The notes: generated by a model from the sequence alone, not told the origin. 64,000 nucleotides of DNA from Hanleya hanleyi (GCA_036873755.1 JAVTVY010037269.1:62001-126000); one strand, 5' to 3'. Shown: positions 11,064 to 21,075, counted from the first letter of the stretch. Program-made: numbers and translations.

Positions 11064-13449
11064 AACATACAAGTAACATGTTATAGCACTTGTCTATATA
11101 TTGTCATTGAATGGACACAGCTTTGGTCGAATGTTCATGGAACTTTTTCAAGATAGCTGTGGGAATACCAACTGTGAAAATAGAGGCCCGCAATATTGTT
11201 TTTTTTTGTCAAAAGCCTGTCAAACATTTTCAGGACAACTATAGGGATCTCAGAGAGTGAATTAACACAGAAAAAGGATCGGAAATTGCATTTAACGCCC
11301 ATTGAGGGACATGAACATGAAATTAACATTAAAATAACACGTTGACTTCTATCCGTCGATATTGACATGACTGAGAGTGCTTAGGACGATTTCAGGTTCA
11401 GAGGCAGATTGGGGGAGGGGTCTGAAACTACCCACTGGGTGACAATACCATTATATTTACACATTCATTTACATGTGCATGGTTCAGGACCCGTGCACTA
11501 CTCCAGTTATATGCCGGTTCTGCAGGCACATCCACTAGTAAAATGATACTGAATAGGGAGGATCCTGTGTTCAATTGTTATTGTTGGATTTAGCTTCATC
11601 GCCCCCCCCCCCACTCTTCCCAATAAAATTTTCTCTGATGCTCGGAACTGTTGAGAACTGGCACTTTGTGTCCATATAGCAAATCATATAGGGCCATTTA
11701 ATTCTCGGAGAAGAGCATCATGGGAAAATTCAGAATGGACGACAGTTGTGTTCATTTCGTATTTTCTTCAAAATTGGTGTATTTTGTCTACGTGAAAGTG
11801 CATAATAATATTTTATTCATATCTGATGATTATTTATTGATTTACAAGGCAATTTGAGCGAAGAAAATGGCACAAATACAAAATTTGAAAAATCGATCAG
11901 AAAAATCGTCAATAAAATGGCTTATTTTTATAATATGACGTCACTGTGACATCATCATAGAGGCCGTCTTCAATTTTGTTACATTTTATTGTAGCGCTGG
12001 AACCAGAGATATAATGTGGCAAGTTTCAGCTTCCTAGCCTCAAGGATAACGAAAATCATGAAGCTATTGGGAAGCCAACTATTTTTTCAAGGATAATATT
12101 TTCCCTTATAAGCCCTTTTGGGGGCCAGAGGGCGTCATAGGGCCCAGATCAATGGGTACCCCTTCTGATATTGTTCTGTATGCCTCAAGTGATGGATGTG
12201 CCAAGTTTGGTGCTTTGGTCCAGCGTGTCACGATCTTTTTGCTAAGCCACCTCACTAAAAGGAACCACGTCAGAGTTGAAAGGAGTAGATATAGGAGTCC
12301 CCCAAGGGTCTATTTTGGGACCATTATTTTTTATTTTGTATATCAATGACCTCCCTGTTTGTCTCACATACTCCAATTTAGACTTATATGCTGATGACAG
12401 CTCGCAGTCTTGTAGTGGTAAACATGTATCGGAAATAGAGACAAAACTGAACACAGATCTAGAAAATATTAACAAATGGATGTTCATAAACAAACTGAGC
12501 TTGAATCTGTTGAAAACAAAGTGTATGCTCATAGGATCCCCACAGAAGTTAGCTAGGTCACTTCTTTTGTCAATGAGCTTGAACAATGTTCCGGTAGAAA
12601 GTGTTAATGAATTTAAACTCTTGGGCATTGTTATTGATTGTACACTGACTTGGCAAAATCATTTATCACAACTGTGTAAAAAAGTCTCTAAGAAACCAGG
12701 TGTTTTAAGGCGTGTTAGCCATTTTATGCCTCGTCATACTGTGGTTTTATTGTATAATGCACTTGTTTTTCCTCACTTTGAATTTTGTTCTACTGTTTGG
12801 GGCAATGTTTCAAATCAGTAGTCAATTCATATGTTGTATAAATTGCAGAAAAGAGCGGCTAGAATCATTTTAAAACCTACTGACTTAACTCCCACTGCTG
12901 ATCTTTTTAAAATGCTAAACTGGTTGCAAATTGAAGAGAGAATTATATACAAACGAGCTGTTTTAGCTTATAAAGTTTTTAACAACATTGCCTCACGGTA
13001 CTTAAATTGTTTTACCACTGTTACAAATATTCATAATTATAATACACGCGCAGCAAGGCGTGATGATTTGTATCTCCCGAAGCACCGAACCCAGTCTTTT
13101 AAAAAAAGCTTTATTTACTCCGCCACTGTTTTATGGAATAGCCTTAGTGCTTCTATTAAAAATTCTACAAATGTAGTCTTTTAAAAGAGCGTATATCAAG
13201 TCGTATTTTAAACGCTAAACTCTGTTTTAAGATGACTGTGGTGCTGTGGCTTATTATTATTATTATTATTATTCTTTATGTTTATTTAAATCTAAATTTT
13301 TTTTATTTAATTGATGCTATTGTATAATACTGTATAGTTTTACCCGCTACGTAATATTAATTTTACTAATATTGTATATATGTTTAAATGCAGGGCCATA
13401 ATGGAAACTAGTTCTCGAACTAATTGTGTAACCCTGGATAAATAAAGGT

Positions 13450-13479
13450 TCTATCTATCTATCTATCTATCTATCTATT
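13450..13479 (+). repeat. (ATCT)n tail microsatellite of the CR1-like LINE
   Basis: ATCT repeats directly follow CCTGGATAAATAAAGGTT, which holds the AATAAA signal. The same tail is at 31,217-31,250, slightly longer. Confidence 0.9.
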
Positions 13480-14010
13480 TCTCGTAAATTATAGAAGGAC
13501 ATATAAGCAGGTAATGGTATTCATCACCAATAGATTTATTGTCACATAATTCACACCACACTACCATTGATCATTACCACACTATTGAGAAAGTGCAAAA
13601 TATTGCTTGTAAATTTCTCAATCAAATAATTGAGTTCTTCATAGGCTAAATAGGGAAGGAATATCCACTAAATCCAAACCTTTGTTTCTATTTCTAATAT
13701 TTACATTTGTCAGGATCTGGTAAACATTCTATTTTCATTTACTTGATTTTACCTGCATTAGCTGTACATCTGTAGCCTTTAATAGACCATACCAAAAGCA
13801 CCAACATACAGTGGGTAGATGGGCACCTCTGCCTGAATAAATGTAGAAATTTATAAATAAAACACTAAAAATGCTTGTATATACAGCCACTTCATGTTGC
13901 GCTATATCATTGCATAACTTAAACCAGGGACAGAAACTTATCTCGTGCATCAGCTATACAAGGATGATATTACCTTGAAATCTAGATTATAAGATGTGTA
14001 ACACTTAGTC
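13480..14010. other. Non-coding unit sequence
   Basis: No gene seen. The part from about 13,560 is shared with 31,340-31,790 and with unit 3 (50,660-50,813 continuing at 56,076-56,350). The first about 80 bases belong to the LINE composite, absent from unit 3. Confidence 0.6.
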
Positions 14011-14384
14011 ATGAAATATGTCGAAACAATCAATTATCTAACCGCCACTAATTTCAGGAGTTGCAAAATTATTCAATACGTATGAATAATTATATTACAT
14101 TTAAATTCAACAAATTTTATCAACGTTACATTACAACACATTTTAGGGAAGTGGGAAGAGGTGCCGACATACTGACACAGTCACATGACTTCACAGTATA
14201 GTCTTCCGCTTAACCTGTTCTAAAGCACATACCAAGAATCTACATGTCTTATCAATATAGCAGGGCTGACGTAAGCTGCAATGGCCTAATTCCACGTGCG
14301 CTGAATGTAGGCAGCCGACCTCTGTTCCAGAAACATCTGTCGCTTAACATAATATTGGCCATCGGAAATAAAGAGAGACATTAT
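14011..14384. repeat. Long direct repeat, left copy (unit 1)
   Basis: This segment is repeated at 14,977-15,308 on the other side of a Tx1-like fragment. The left copy contains an extra Crypton-like 3' piece (14,135-14,215). Matching blocks include CAATACGTATGAATAATTAT and CGACCTCTGTTCCAGAAACA. Unit 3 has only one copy (56,350-56,535). Confidence 0.75.
14135..14215 (+). mobile_element. Crypton-like 3' fragment
   Basis: ACAACACATTTTAGGGAAGT and the following bases to CTTCACAG match, in opposite orientation, the C-terminal codons of the tyrosine-recombinase remnant at 17,063-17,257. Further copies are at 20,866-20,945 and 31,913-31,990. Too short to code. Confidence 0.6.
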
Positions 14385-14976
14385 CATTCATATTTTCTGG
14401 GAATGTAACAAAATAAAAGCAATTTGGACGAAAATAGAAAAATGGTTAGCAACAGCCGGGATTATGATTAAACTCTCTTCCGATCAGGTAATCTTAGGAT
14501 TAATAGGATCTCAATACAACTCTTTGGATTATTTATTACTTGGTATAAAATACTTTATTTACAAAATGAAAGCACTTAACAGAATTCCGAATTTAGACGA
14601 CATTCTGAGAAGCTTAAAATATATGTACGAGACCGATAGACTTATCAGATATCAAAACTGTGAGTGGAGAATTTTTGACAAATATTGGTCTTCAATTCAT
14701 CTATTGCTAAGAGAATGATTTATTGAAAATGCTGTTTGCTACATATGCGATTACTGCCATATATCCGTAGCTTAATTATACATGGAAGTAGACACCTACT
14801 TCAACTTCACGGCTTATATGAAGGGAATTATCATTGCACTGATGGGATATCTGGAAATGTGTATGCTCTGAATTGTTTTTTGCTTTCTTTTAGGTTCTTT
14901 ATAGTACTTCAATGTGATATATGAATGTGTATGTCGAAAAGCGGAATAAAACTATAAAATATATATAAAAAAAACT
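14385..14976 (+). mobile_element. Short Tx1-like LINE 3' fragment (unit 1)
   Basis: The reading frame starts inside a CCHC-like motif (HIFWECNKIKAIWTK, about 14,388) and continues as the open frame 14,464-14,718 ending TGA. This is a typical extreme C-terminus of Tx1-group ORF2, but a different family from the 28,133 copy. An A-rich 3' end lies near 14,970. It sits exactly between the two long direct repeats. The unit 2 counterpart is 32,162-32,750. Confidence 0.75.
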
Positions 14977-15308
14977 GAAATATGTCAGAACAATCAATTA
15001 TCTAATTGCCAATAATTTCAGGAGTTGTAAAATTATTCAATACGTATGAATAATTATATTACATTTGAATTCAACACATTTTATCAACGTGTCTTGTTTT
15101 GTTACATGTCTTATCAATATAGCAATTACAAACGTCTAGTCCGTCATTCATAATCCAGCCGTCGTCCATTAGAGAATATCCGCGTCCATGACGTGAGCTG
15201 AAATGGCCTAATTCCACGTGCTCTGAATGTATGCAGCCGACCTCTGTTCCAGAAACACCTGTCGCTTAACATAATATTGGCGATCGGAAATGAAGAGAGA
15301 CATTAGTA
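14977..15308. repeat. Long direct repeat, right copy (unit 1)
   Basis: Second copy of the segment at 14,011-14,384, without the Crypton-like insert but with a 65-bp Penelope-like tail inserted at 15,125-15,189. Confidence 0.75.
15125..15189 (-). mobile_element. 65-bp Penelope-like 3' terminus
   Basis: ATTACAAACGTCTAGTCCGT and the next about 45 bases match the 3' end of the elements at 39,726 and 43,121. It is present only in unit 1, so it is an extremely 5'-truncated insertion made after the unit duplication. Confidence 0.7.
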
Positions 15309-15444
15309 TGAACTGTTTTCTACACAAACCTGATTTTGCGCTTTACAATCTTCGCAGATCGGTGGCTGGAAAGGACAACGATATTTACTAAACCTTCCTA
15401 AAGAAGGCAAAAACGAGAAACAACTCATTTTATGCCTGTCACGT

Positions 15445-15772
15445 GTGCTATCAGCAATTCTCCGTTACATTGCACTGATTATAGTGACAGTCGTAAATAA
15501 CGCCACTTTTATTCACACAACTTTGAAACAGAGACATCTTCAGACAGTGACTAACCGGATACTCTTGTCCTTGTCTCTCGGAGATTTTCTCACGGGCACA
15601 ATTATTGCTCCTCTCAGTTTGGTCGAGCTCGATGATAAGGCGAAGGGATCAATGTTTTGTGTAATCATGGTGAGTTTCCTTCTTTGTTGCCTTCTCGTCA
15701 CTGTCTACCATCTTCTGTTAGTGTCCATGGAGCGGTAGATTGCAAAAGTATATTCTCTGCGCTATGGCCATG
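15445..15772 (+). pseudogene. Class A GPCR pseudogene, TM1-TM3 part (unit 1, split copy)
   Basis: The frame encodes TM1 (IALIIVTVVNNATFIHT), TM2 (LSLSLGDFLTG with the conserved Asp) and TM3, closely matching the intact receptor at 47,075. The expected ERY box is lost: the codons read GAG CGG TAG, so a stop replaces the Tyr. No in-frame ATG replaces the start used by the full-length copies; the frame opens with GTG after an unrelated 5' region. The gene continues only as a scrap at about 16,955-17,035, beyond a Penelope-like remnant. Non-functional. Confidence 0.85.
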
Positions 15773-15904
15773 GCCCCCAATATGTTCAGCAAAATAGAAA
15801 CACGCACATAAAACCAAACAAAAAAAAAGCAGAGAGAGAAAATATAAATAAAATATAAGTGAAAAAATGGAGATCTTACTTTCCAATAAGTATGAGGGGC
15901 ACAA

Positions 15905-16675
15905 GAAAAAAATTCATTCGCATTCATCAGGTGGACTTTGTTCGGCTCCCCAACAAGTAGAAACAAATCTGTGTACATTATTGCAGAATCTTATAAAACA
16001 TATCTATACAACCAAGCGCCTCCAGTGAAAGTTTCTCAAATTTGGCGATACATATCGCATGACGATAGCAAAATACGAGCGTAGCGTGCAAGATTTATGG
16101 CGTTACGTTTCGTAAGTTCTGTTTAATTCCGCTTAACCCGCGGCTAGGGGCCGTATGAACCCGTGTATTTTAAGTTGCTCATGATGTTCATATGAACAGT
16201 AACAATCATAGCGTGACACTATTTCAGACATATCACGACGTTTGGTTCATATCCGGAAACACACCCGGAAACCACACCGGTAGGGTCATGTTCCTTCTGA
16301 CACCCGGGACCCGGGACCCCACAGGTGGGGTCCTATTTCTTTGCACACCCGGGAACCCCACCGGTGCCCCAGTTGGTCGCCTATTACGTGACAGATACAT
16401 CATACTCTAGATAACGACTTTACAACGAAAATTATACGGATTAAGAATATTGATCCGATACTGGTTTGATACTTTTAGAACCTCGTGATGTGTTGCCTGC
16501 AATGATGCCGACAACTATTGACCGCTTCTCTCTTGCATTTTTATGTATACTCTGAATTTTTCTTCTTGAATTTGGTGCTAATGCTGTGATATGTATTAGG
16601 TCTTTGGGTTATGGAGGCGGAAATTCTTTAATGGACGACGGCTGAATATTGAATGGCGGACCAAACGCTTGTATG
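15905..16675 (+). mobile_element. Penelope-like 3' remnant inside GPCR pseudogene (unit 1)
   Basis: It contains the C-terminal codons and 3' region of the element described at 39,726-45,443, in plus orientation. CTCAAATTTGGCGATACATA, GCAAGATTTATGGCGTTACG and TAATTCCGCTTAACCCG are followed by the tail around GACGACGGCTGAAT near 16,635. A SINE interrupts it at 16,218-16,386. Equivalent remnants are in unit 2 (33,640-34,430) and unit 3 (57,160-57,434 and 61,673-62,215), so this insertion predates all the duplications. Confidence 0.8.
16218..16386 (+). mobile_element. SINE in Penelope-like remnant (unit 1, 5'-deleted)
   Basis: It is flanked by CGTGAC at 16,212-16,217 and 16,387-16,392. The GGGTTGGGTGAGTGAATGAA head seen at 33,944 is missing here. 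The body holds repeated ACACCCGGRAACC...CACCGGT blocks. Confidence 0.75.
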
Positions 16676-16954
16676 TCGATTGAAATGGTATTTAATATTA
16701 AAATTATTTATACTTCCGAACATCATCATTTGCTTGACGGCGAATATTTGAAAAAAAAAAATGTTGTGAGAAACAGCAAAACAGGCAAAACAAATAGAGT
16801 TTACACAGGCGAAGATTTCTTGTTTTGTTGCTCGGAAATACGCTAGAACGCGTCTCCGGCCATGTAAGACCCCTGGAACACCCCCTATTGCGCTGTGATA
16901 CTGGCACAAATACTCCAAGCACAAATTGCATCCGCCGTGCCTGCTGATCATAGT

Positions 16955-17035
16955 ATCTAGTGTCCCAGTGATGTGATGCGATACGGTGGAAAACTTGATT
17001 TCTTCGAATAATGATTTTTCCGCTGCCTCGAAACA
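16955..17035 (+). pseudogene. GPCR pseudogene scrap, TM4 end/ECL2 (unit 1)
   Basis: TAGTATCTAGTGTCCCAGTG and the codons for ENLISSNND match the end of TM4 and start of the second extracellular loop of the intact receptor at 47,470-47,530. It is the continuation of the gene begun at 15,445. Downstream the receptor sequence stops and Crypton-like sequence begins. Confidence 0.7.
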
Positions 17036-17062
17036 GACGCGCATAGCTTCTACACCAGAAGA

Positions 17063-17257
17063 CTATTCTGTGAAGTCATGTGACGCAATCAGTATGTCGG
17101 CACCTCTTCCCACTTCCCTTATATGTGTTGTGATTCTGACAATGGCTTCATTTCTGTGGCCTGTAACCGACATCACATCAATGATAGACACACCCGCCTC
17201 AAGCAGAACCGTGTCAGTTGTTGATCTCAAACAATGGTTGGTGTAACGGCGACTCAA
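17063..17257 (-). pseudogene. Crypton-like tyrosine recombinase C-terminal fragment
   Basis: The minus-strand frame holds YTNHCLRSTT (the HxLR box with catalytic His and Arg), LLEAGVSIIDVMSVTGHR (the downstream GHR box) and ends FTE at a TAG. This pair of motifs is characteristic of tyrosine recombinases of Crypton transposons and their domesticated relatives. In those families the nucleophilic Tyr follows shortly after GHR; I cannot see one here. Upstream (17,258-17,340) there is no continuing domain. It is therefore an inactive remnant or a terminal exon, and a shorter piece is in unit 2 (34,812-34,925). Confidence 0.7.
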
Positions 17258-17259
17258 GT

Positions 17260-18567
17260 TTGCATCTTAATACCGGTATATTTAGAAGCTGATTTTTGTT
17301 AGATCTAAACGTTTTTTCTTTAGATCTATTTATTTATAAGACGAGAAACTGTCCAGTTTCAGCTCCACGGGAGACTGAAGCTCGGAACGGTTCCACAGAA
17401 ACAGGCAGCTGTTCTGGAGTGTAATCTGCACGCAGAGCCCTAACGAGTGATTCAAACGCAAATGGTCGCTCTGAGTGAGTTTCGGTCTGCCGTGAATCTA
17501 AAACTGGACATTTCCTGATAAACATTATTATAAAGATCAGATCATACAGAATCGCATTATTTGTGATTAACGGAAAAAAATGAGCTGTCCCATATCTCCC
17601 CAAAAATTACAACTGGGGAGTGACTTTGCGCCTGCGCGGTATAGAAGAACGCCCCACCGCCGATAATTATGCCCCAGTATGGTGGTTGGTGCCGAGGGTG
17701 ATAAACGCGCTGGCAGTCTCCCCAGATTTTACATCTGAAAAATTTAATATCTTACTATTTAGTAGGCTATGGAATATTTGGCTGTTAAAATCTAGGTTTT
17801 GTGATATGATGTTTTGGTACAGAGCTACAATACGTATATGATAGCAGGGGTGTTTCAACTGGCATAATGGGAGACAACCCTGTGCACAGGTTGGTGCATT
17901 TTAAAGCGAACAGCTTGTCCTTAGGGTGAGAGGGGTCGGGGGAAAGGTAGTGGGTTGGGCGTATATGTAAGAGATTTCTTTTAGAATTCCGCAAATCTAT
18001 TTAAATATGAATTATATTATATCTGATCTTTGTTACCCTAGTACCCAGGTTACGTGGGCATTGTAAGGGTTAACTACATGCATTAAATCGTAGACAGAAT
18101 GGAAAAAGGGTATTTGCAGTATTGTAATATATGAGACCGGTCCTTCTTTCCATTGAAGCTTTTCATTGTGTTAGGGATATATATTGGTGCGCCTGCATTT
18201 TAACTACTTTACTTGCAGTCGGGGAGGAGAATGGGGTCATGGTCTCTGCTTTAACCCACGGTTTACGCTAAGGACCAGTCCATAATTCTACCCCGTATTA
18301 TGGTACCAACCTGGCGGGAGGGCGGAAACATCAGACGATTCCCCAACAGCTTGGCGTGTAACTCGGCTGAACCAACCAGAAAACACCTACCATTATGTTC
18401 CCTTCAAAGCACTTTAAAGAGCTCTCGAGATTGGTTGACACTCGCGTTACTGCAAGTCTGTTAGATCCTGCAAGCGACATATCCAAATGGAGGAGCAGAT
18501 AGGATTTAATTTTAATTAGATTGCAGAGGAAGGAACCTCGATTCTGCCGTTTATCATTATATCTTTA
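17260..18567. other. Non-coding unit sequence
   Basis: No gene supported. Shared with unit 2 (34,926-35,012, 35,586-35,750, 36,340-37,029 and 37,588-37,899). Small open frames here are not kept open between the units. Confidence 0.55.
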
Positions 18568-18845
18568 TTCCTACGAAGTGGGATCTTATTTGCAAATTAT
18601 CCGGTAATGAGTGAGTGAGTCCACCCGAATCCTTTCTCTGGCAAACTAAGGAGAACAGTAGACATTAGAACCTTGATTGTTGGCATGAACGTGCATTAGG
18701 GGACTGTTAGCAGCAAGTTCTGAGCTGACCTACTTTTGATGAAAACACTTCGGTGACCTATAAACCTCGAAATTGGAAAAAAACATGTCCCAATGCCTCC
18801 TAAGACCTACTTCGTGGGTCCTGTAACGTTAGTAACACTGCCATG
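18568..18845 (+). mobile_element. A^T-inserting palindrome-ended element, copy H3
   Basis: A 278-bp member with ends TTCCTACGAAGTGGG and CCTACTTCGTGGG...CATG. The left flank base is A and the right flank is TA. The same copy is at 37,900-38,173 and 45,568-45,845 in unit 2. In this subfamily both terminal palindromes carry the same A to G change, which keeps the stem as a wobble pair. Confidence 0.75.
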
Positions 18846-19808
18846 TAAGAAAATAAGCCCTTTTTAAAGACCGTTTTAAATCGATTATTTATGCATCTAA
18901 AAACAGTTACGATAGTTCGAAAATATGAACATGCTCAAACTACATCAGATCACACATTTCAGTTTCTAAAAAAACTCCTTAGTTCTTAGAACTACAAGTT
19001 GAATGAATTGATCTATTGTCAAAATGAACCAGAACGCGCCATTTTACATGTCGATTTAAAATAAAAATCTCCGGAGTTAGCATTCACTCAAACCTCATCA
19101 GCGGTAATCTACCTGGCGGTAGTCTAAGTAAATAGTTTTCAAAAGTCGAATAAATATCCCCCAACACTCATCAGAAACTATTCATTTCTAGTTCGCGCAT
19201 TCATAGCTCACGTTAGGACTTTTGCAGCGACGGAAAAGGCTGTATCCCATTCTAAAGCAGTTAACGGACATGTGCATTTGATACCGAGGTGTATTATATA
19301 TACAATCGCCAGATAGCTTTTTACAATCCGTTGTTCCCCATGAAGAACTCCAGTCGCTTAATGGAATGCATGCTGGTAGCTGCAAACAAGAAGACATGAA
19401 TTACCAGTATATTAGTTCAGAATTCGCTCGACTAACAGACGTCATGGTCATGGATGCAGGATGCGAATCGTCTACCTAGACGAGATCATTGTATTTGAGA
19501 AAACCTTTAATGAGAGGATGATAATGTCTGAAGATTTCTCTGTTGGTAATAAATATCAGCGTTCCGTAAAAGTCACCTTCCATGTGTTTGCTGCTTCCAG
19601 AGAAGAAGAGACTGACATGCGTGCTGCAACGTCTAGATGTCCTGCAATCAGTTTCCGTATCGGACTAAAGATTAAATATATATATTTACCCTACACCCGA
19701 TGCACAATAGGCGTTTTTAACAGTTTTAGTCTATTTGTAACATGATCGGCGATGAGGTGTTTGAACACTCTTGTCTGTTTGTCTTTAGTCCTCGAGCCGT
19801 TCCTACTA
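18846..19808. other. Non-coding unit sequence with a gypsy-RT-like scrap
   Basis: Shared with 38,174-39,140. Apart from the scrap annotated at 19,461-19,530, nothing gene-like is seen. Confidence 0.5.
19461..19530 (+). pseudogene. Possible gypsy-type RT motif remnant (unit 1)
   Basis: The frame reads RIVYLDEIIVFEKTFNERM, resembling the YLDDIIVFSKTF region (motif C) of Ty3/gypsy reverse transcriptases. Unit 2 (38,799 on) keeps the canonical YLDD, so the D to E change here is a later substitution. No other RT motif is recognisable on either side, so this is a short remnant or a coincidence. Confidence 0.3.
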
Positions 19809-20215
19809 TTCCTACGATGTAGGCTCTCATTTACAAATTGTCCGGTAATGAGTGAGTCAGTCAGTCCATTCTTTCTCCGGCAAAATAAGGAGAACCGTTG
19901 ACATTAGAACCTTCATTTTGGCATGAACGTGCATTAGGAGACTGTTACCAGGAAGTTCTGACCAACTTTTGATGAAAATTTGACCTAGTTAGGTAACCTT
20001 AAAACTCGAAATTGGCAAAAAACAGTTCTAATGCCTCCTAAGACCATGGAAATGCGCTTAATTATGTCAATGTCAGTGTGACCTGCCGTACTTGTGTCAA
20101 GGTCAATGTGACCTACTTTCTGAACCAATTTCTGACCCAATTAGGTGACATAGAAACCTCGAAATTGGCAAAAATCCTACTTCGTAGGTCCTGTAACGTT
20201 ACTCACACCGCCATG
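19809..20215 (+). mobile_element. A^T-inserting palindrome-ended element, copy H4
   Basis: It starts TTCCTACGATGTAGG and ends CCTACTTCGTAGG...GCCATG, followed by T. It is 407 bp, with an interior repeat of GACATAGAAACCTCGAAATT-type blocks. Confidence 0.7.
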
Positions 20216-20599
20216 TGTCACATTGCAGAGCAAAAAGCATCATCCGCAGAACGACTAAAGCGACTAGTACATGCTAAGTCTCAGCTCCACAGTCTGTGAT
20301 AGACCCAGAACAGCCATGGCAACATAGTGCAATTATATTGCAATTATATAGTGCAAGTTATTGCACACATAACTTCTTTTTTCAAGAGGGCTGGATACTG
20401 ACGATCAGTTTTGATATTTGGACTAACGAAGGTCTCACTAATGCCTAAATTAATTTTAAAAGCAAATAATTTATTTCTCTATTATTTAATTCCAAGTTTC
20501 TGTGCTTATTATTAAGAGCGTCAATGTTCTATGCACTAAGCGTGGCAAATAGAGAATGGTAAACACAATAGCAAATTGTTCGCCGGGATTAACCGGAAA
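20216..20599. other. Non-coding unit sequence
   Basis: Shared with 46,037-46,403; nothing recognisable. Confidence 0.5.
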
Positions 20600-20722
20600 A
20601 GGAGTGAGTTCGTGAGCGAATATGATTTAACGTCGCTTTCAACAATATATCAGTCATATCACCACGTTTTGTTAATATTCCTTTCCACACCCGGTTAGTC
20701 GCCTCTTACGGCAAGCTCTCTG
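20600..20722 (+). mobile_element. SINE fragment (unit 1)
   Basis: GGAGTGAGTTCGTGAGCGAA is followed by the CGTCGCTTTCAACAATAT core and a GTTAGTCGCCTCTTACG tail. The unit 2 partner is at 46,404-46,515. The tail matches the end of the SINE family better than the copies in the Penelope-like remnants do. Confidence 0.65.
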
Positions 20723-20865
20723 CAATATTGCATAAACATCCTAACGGATTTCTAATGTCGTTTATAATGGATATGAAAGTAACCAGCGAGGGACATAATG
20801 GATTCTTAGAGTGATAAGTCAATAACCGGACCAGCGTGTACCGTAGGATATCATTATGAATTACA

Positions 20866-20945
20866 ACACATATAAGGGGAGTGGGAAGAGGTGCCGACAT
20901 ACTGACTGCGTCACATGACTTCACAGAATAGTCATCTGGTTAACC
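20866..20945 (+). mobile_element. Crypton-like 3' fragment
   Basis: ACAACACATATAAGGGGAGT through CTTCACAGAATAG repeats, on the plus strand, the 3' coding end of the remnant at 17,063-17,257. Confidence 0.6.
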
Positions 20946-20984
20946 TATTCTAAAGCACATACCAAGAATCTAACGATTAGTGAT

Positions 20985-21075
20985 ATGTGTTGTATCTCAG
21001 GTACGCTTTTATTGTACCTGTTCATGTGGCAACTTGGATGATATGACCACACGGCCCCTAGCACCGGCACACAGG
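20985..21075 (-). mobile_element. Penelope-like 3'-region fragment (second subfamily)
   Basis: TTGTATCTCAGGTACGCTTT, then TTGTACCTGTTCATG and CACGGCCCCTAGCACCGG match the 3' region of the elements at 40,010-40,130 but with a different, still complementary hairpin stem (AGGTAC and GTACCT). Confidence 0.65.

Larger units (their letters stand above)
9171..12257. mobile_element. 3.1 kb foldback DNA element with about 470-bp inverted repeats
   Basis: It begins TAGTGAGGTGGCTTAG and ends with the exact reverse complement. The arms run about 9,171-9,640 and 11,790-12,257, with imperfect pairing over their whole length. An AAA duplication flanks it (9,168-9,170 and 12,258-12,260). Unit 2 has the empty site near 30,006. 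The interior holds a SINE (10,754-11,063), a Penelope-like 3'-region fragment (about 10,149-10,240) and one small ORF. No transposase was recognised. The superfamily is unknown; a 3-bp duplication is compatible with several. Confidence 0.8.
8480..13190 (+). pseudogene. CR1-like LINE reverse transcriptase, broken (unit 1)
   Basis: RT fragments appear in order: SAGKAQDLDGISIALLKK (about 8,630-8,690), YRPISILP (about 8,822), SGFRPNHSCETAL (about 8,932), LDLRKAFDTVNH (motif A, about 9,035), then after the foldback insertion GVPQGSILGPLFFILYINDL (motif B, 12,290-12,350) and YADDSSQS (motif C, about 12,387). A stop at 12,819-12,821 and frameshifts follow before the C-terminal part at 12,831-13,184. 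The catalytic motifs survive, but the frame is broken at several places and split by 3.1 kb of other DNA. Confidence 0.85.
8474..13480 (+). mobile_element. CR1-like LINE, unit 1 copy
   Basis: A 5'-incomplete CR1/L2-like LINE whose 3' end carries TTA and ATCT microsatellites (13,247-13,275 and 13,450-13,479), a tail style common in CR1-like elements. It is interrupted by a foldback element at 9,171-12,257. The rest aligns with 29,314-31,250. The coding sequence probably also extends upstream of the Tx1 insertion (just before 2,701). Confidence 0.8.

Noticed and set aside
13450..13479. Tetranucleotide array as a possible regulatory repeat
   Set aside because: It is simply the 3' microsatellite tail of the CR1-like LINE, present at the same place in both copies.
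13735..13950. Minus-strand 71-codon frame, also open in unit 3 (56,067-56,288)
   Set aside because: Unit 2 has indels in it, no start context or domain is visible, and it lies in shared non-coding sequence.
17334..17603. Minus-strand 89-codon frame
   Set aside because: The unit 2 counterpart is interrupted by private sequence and does not stay open.
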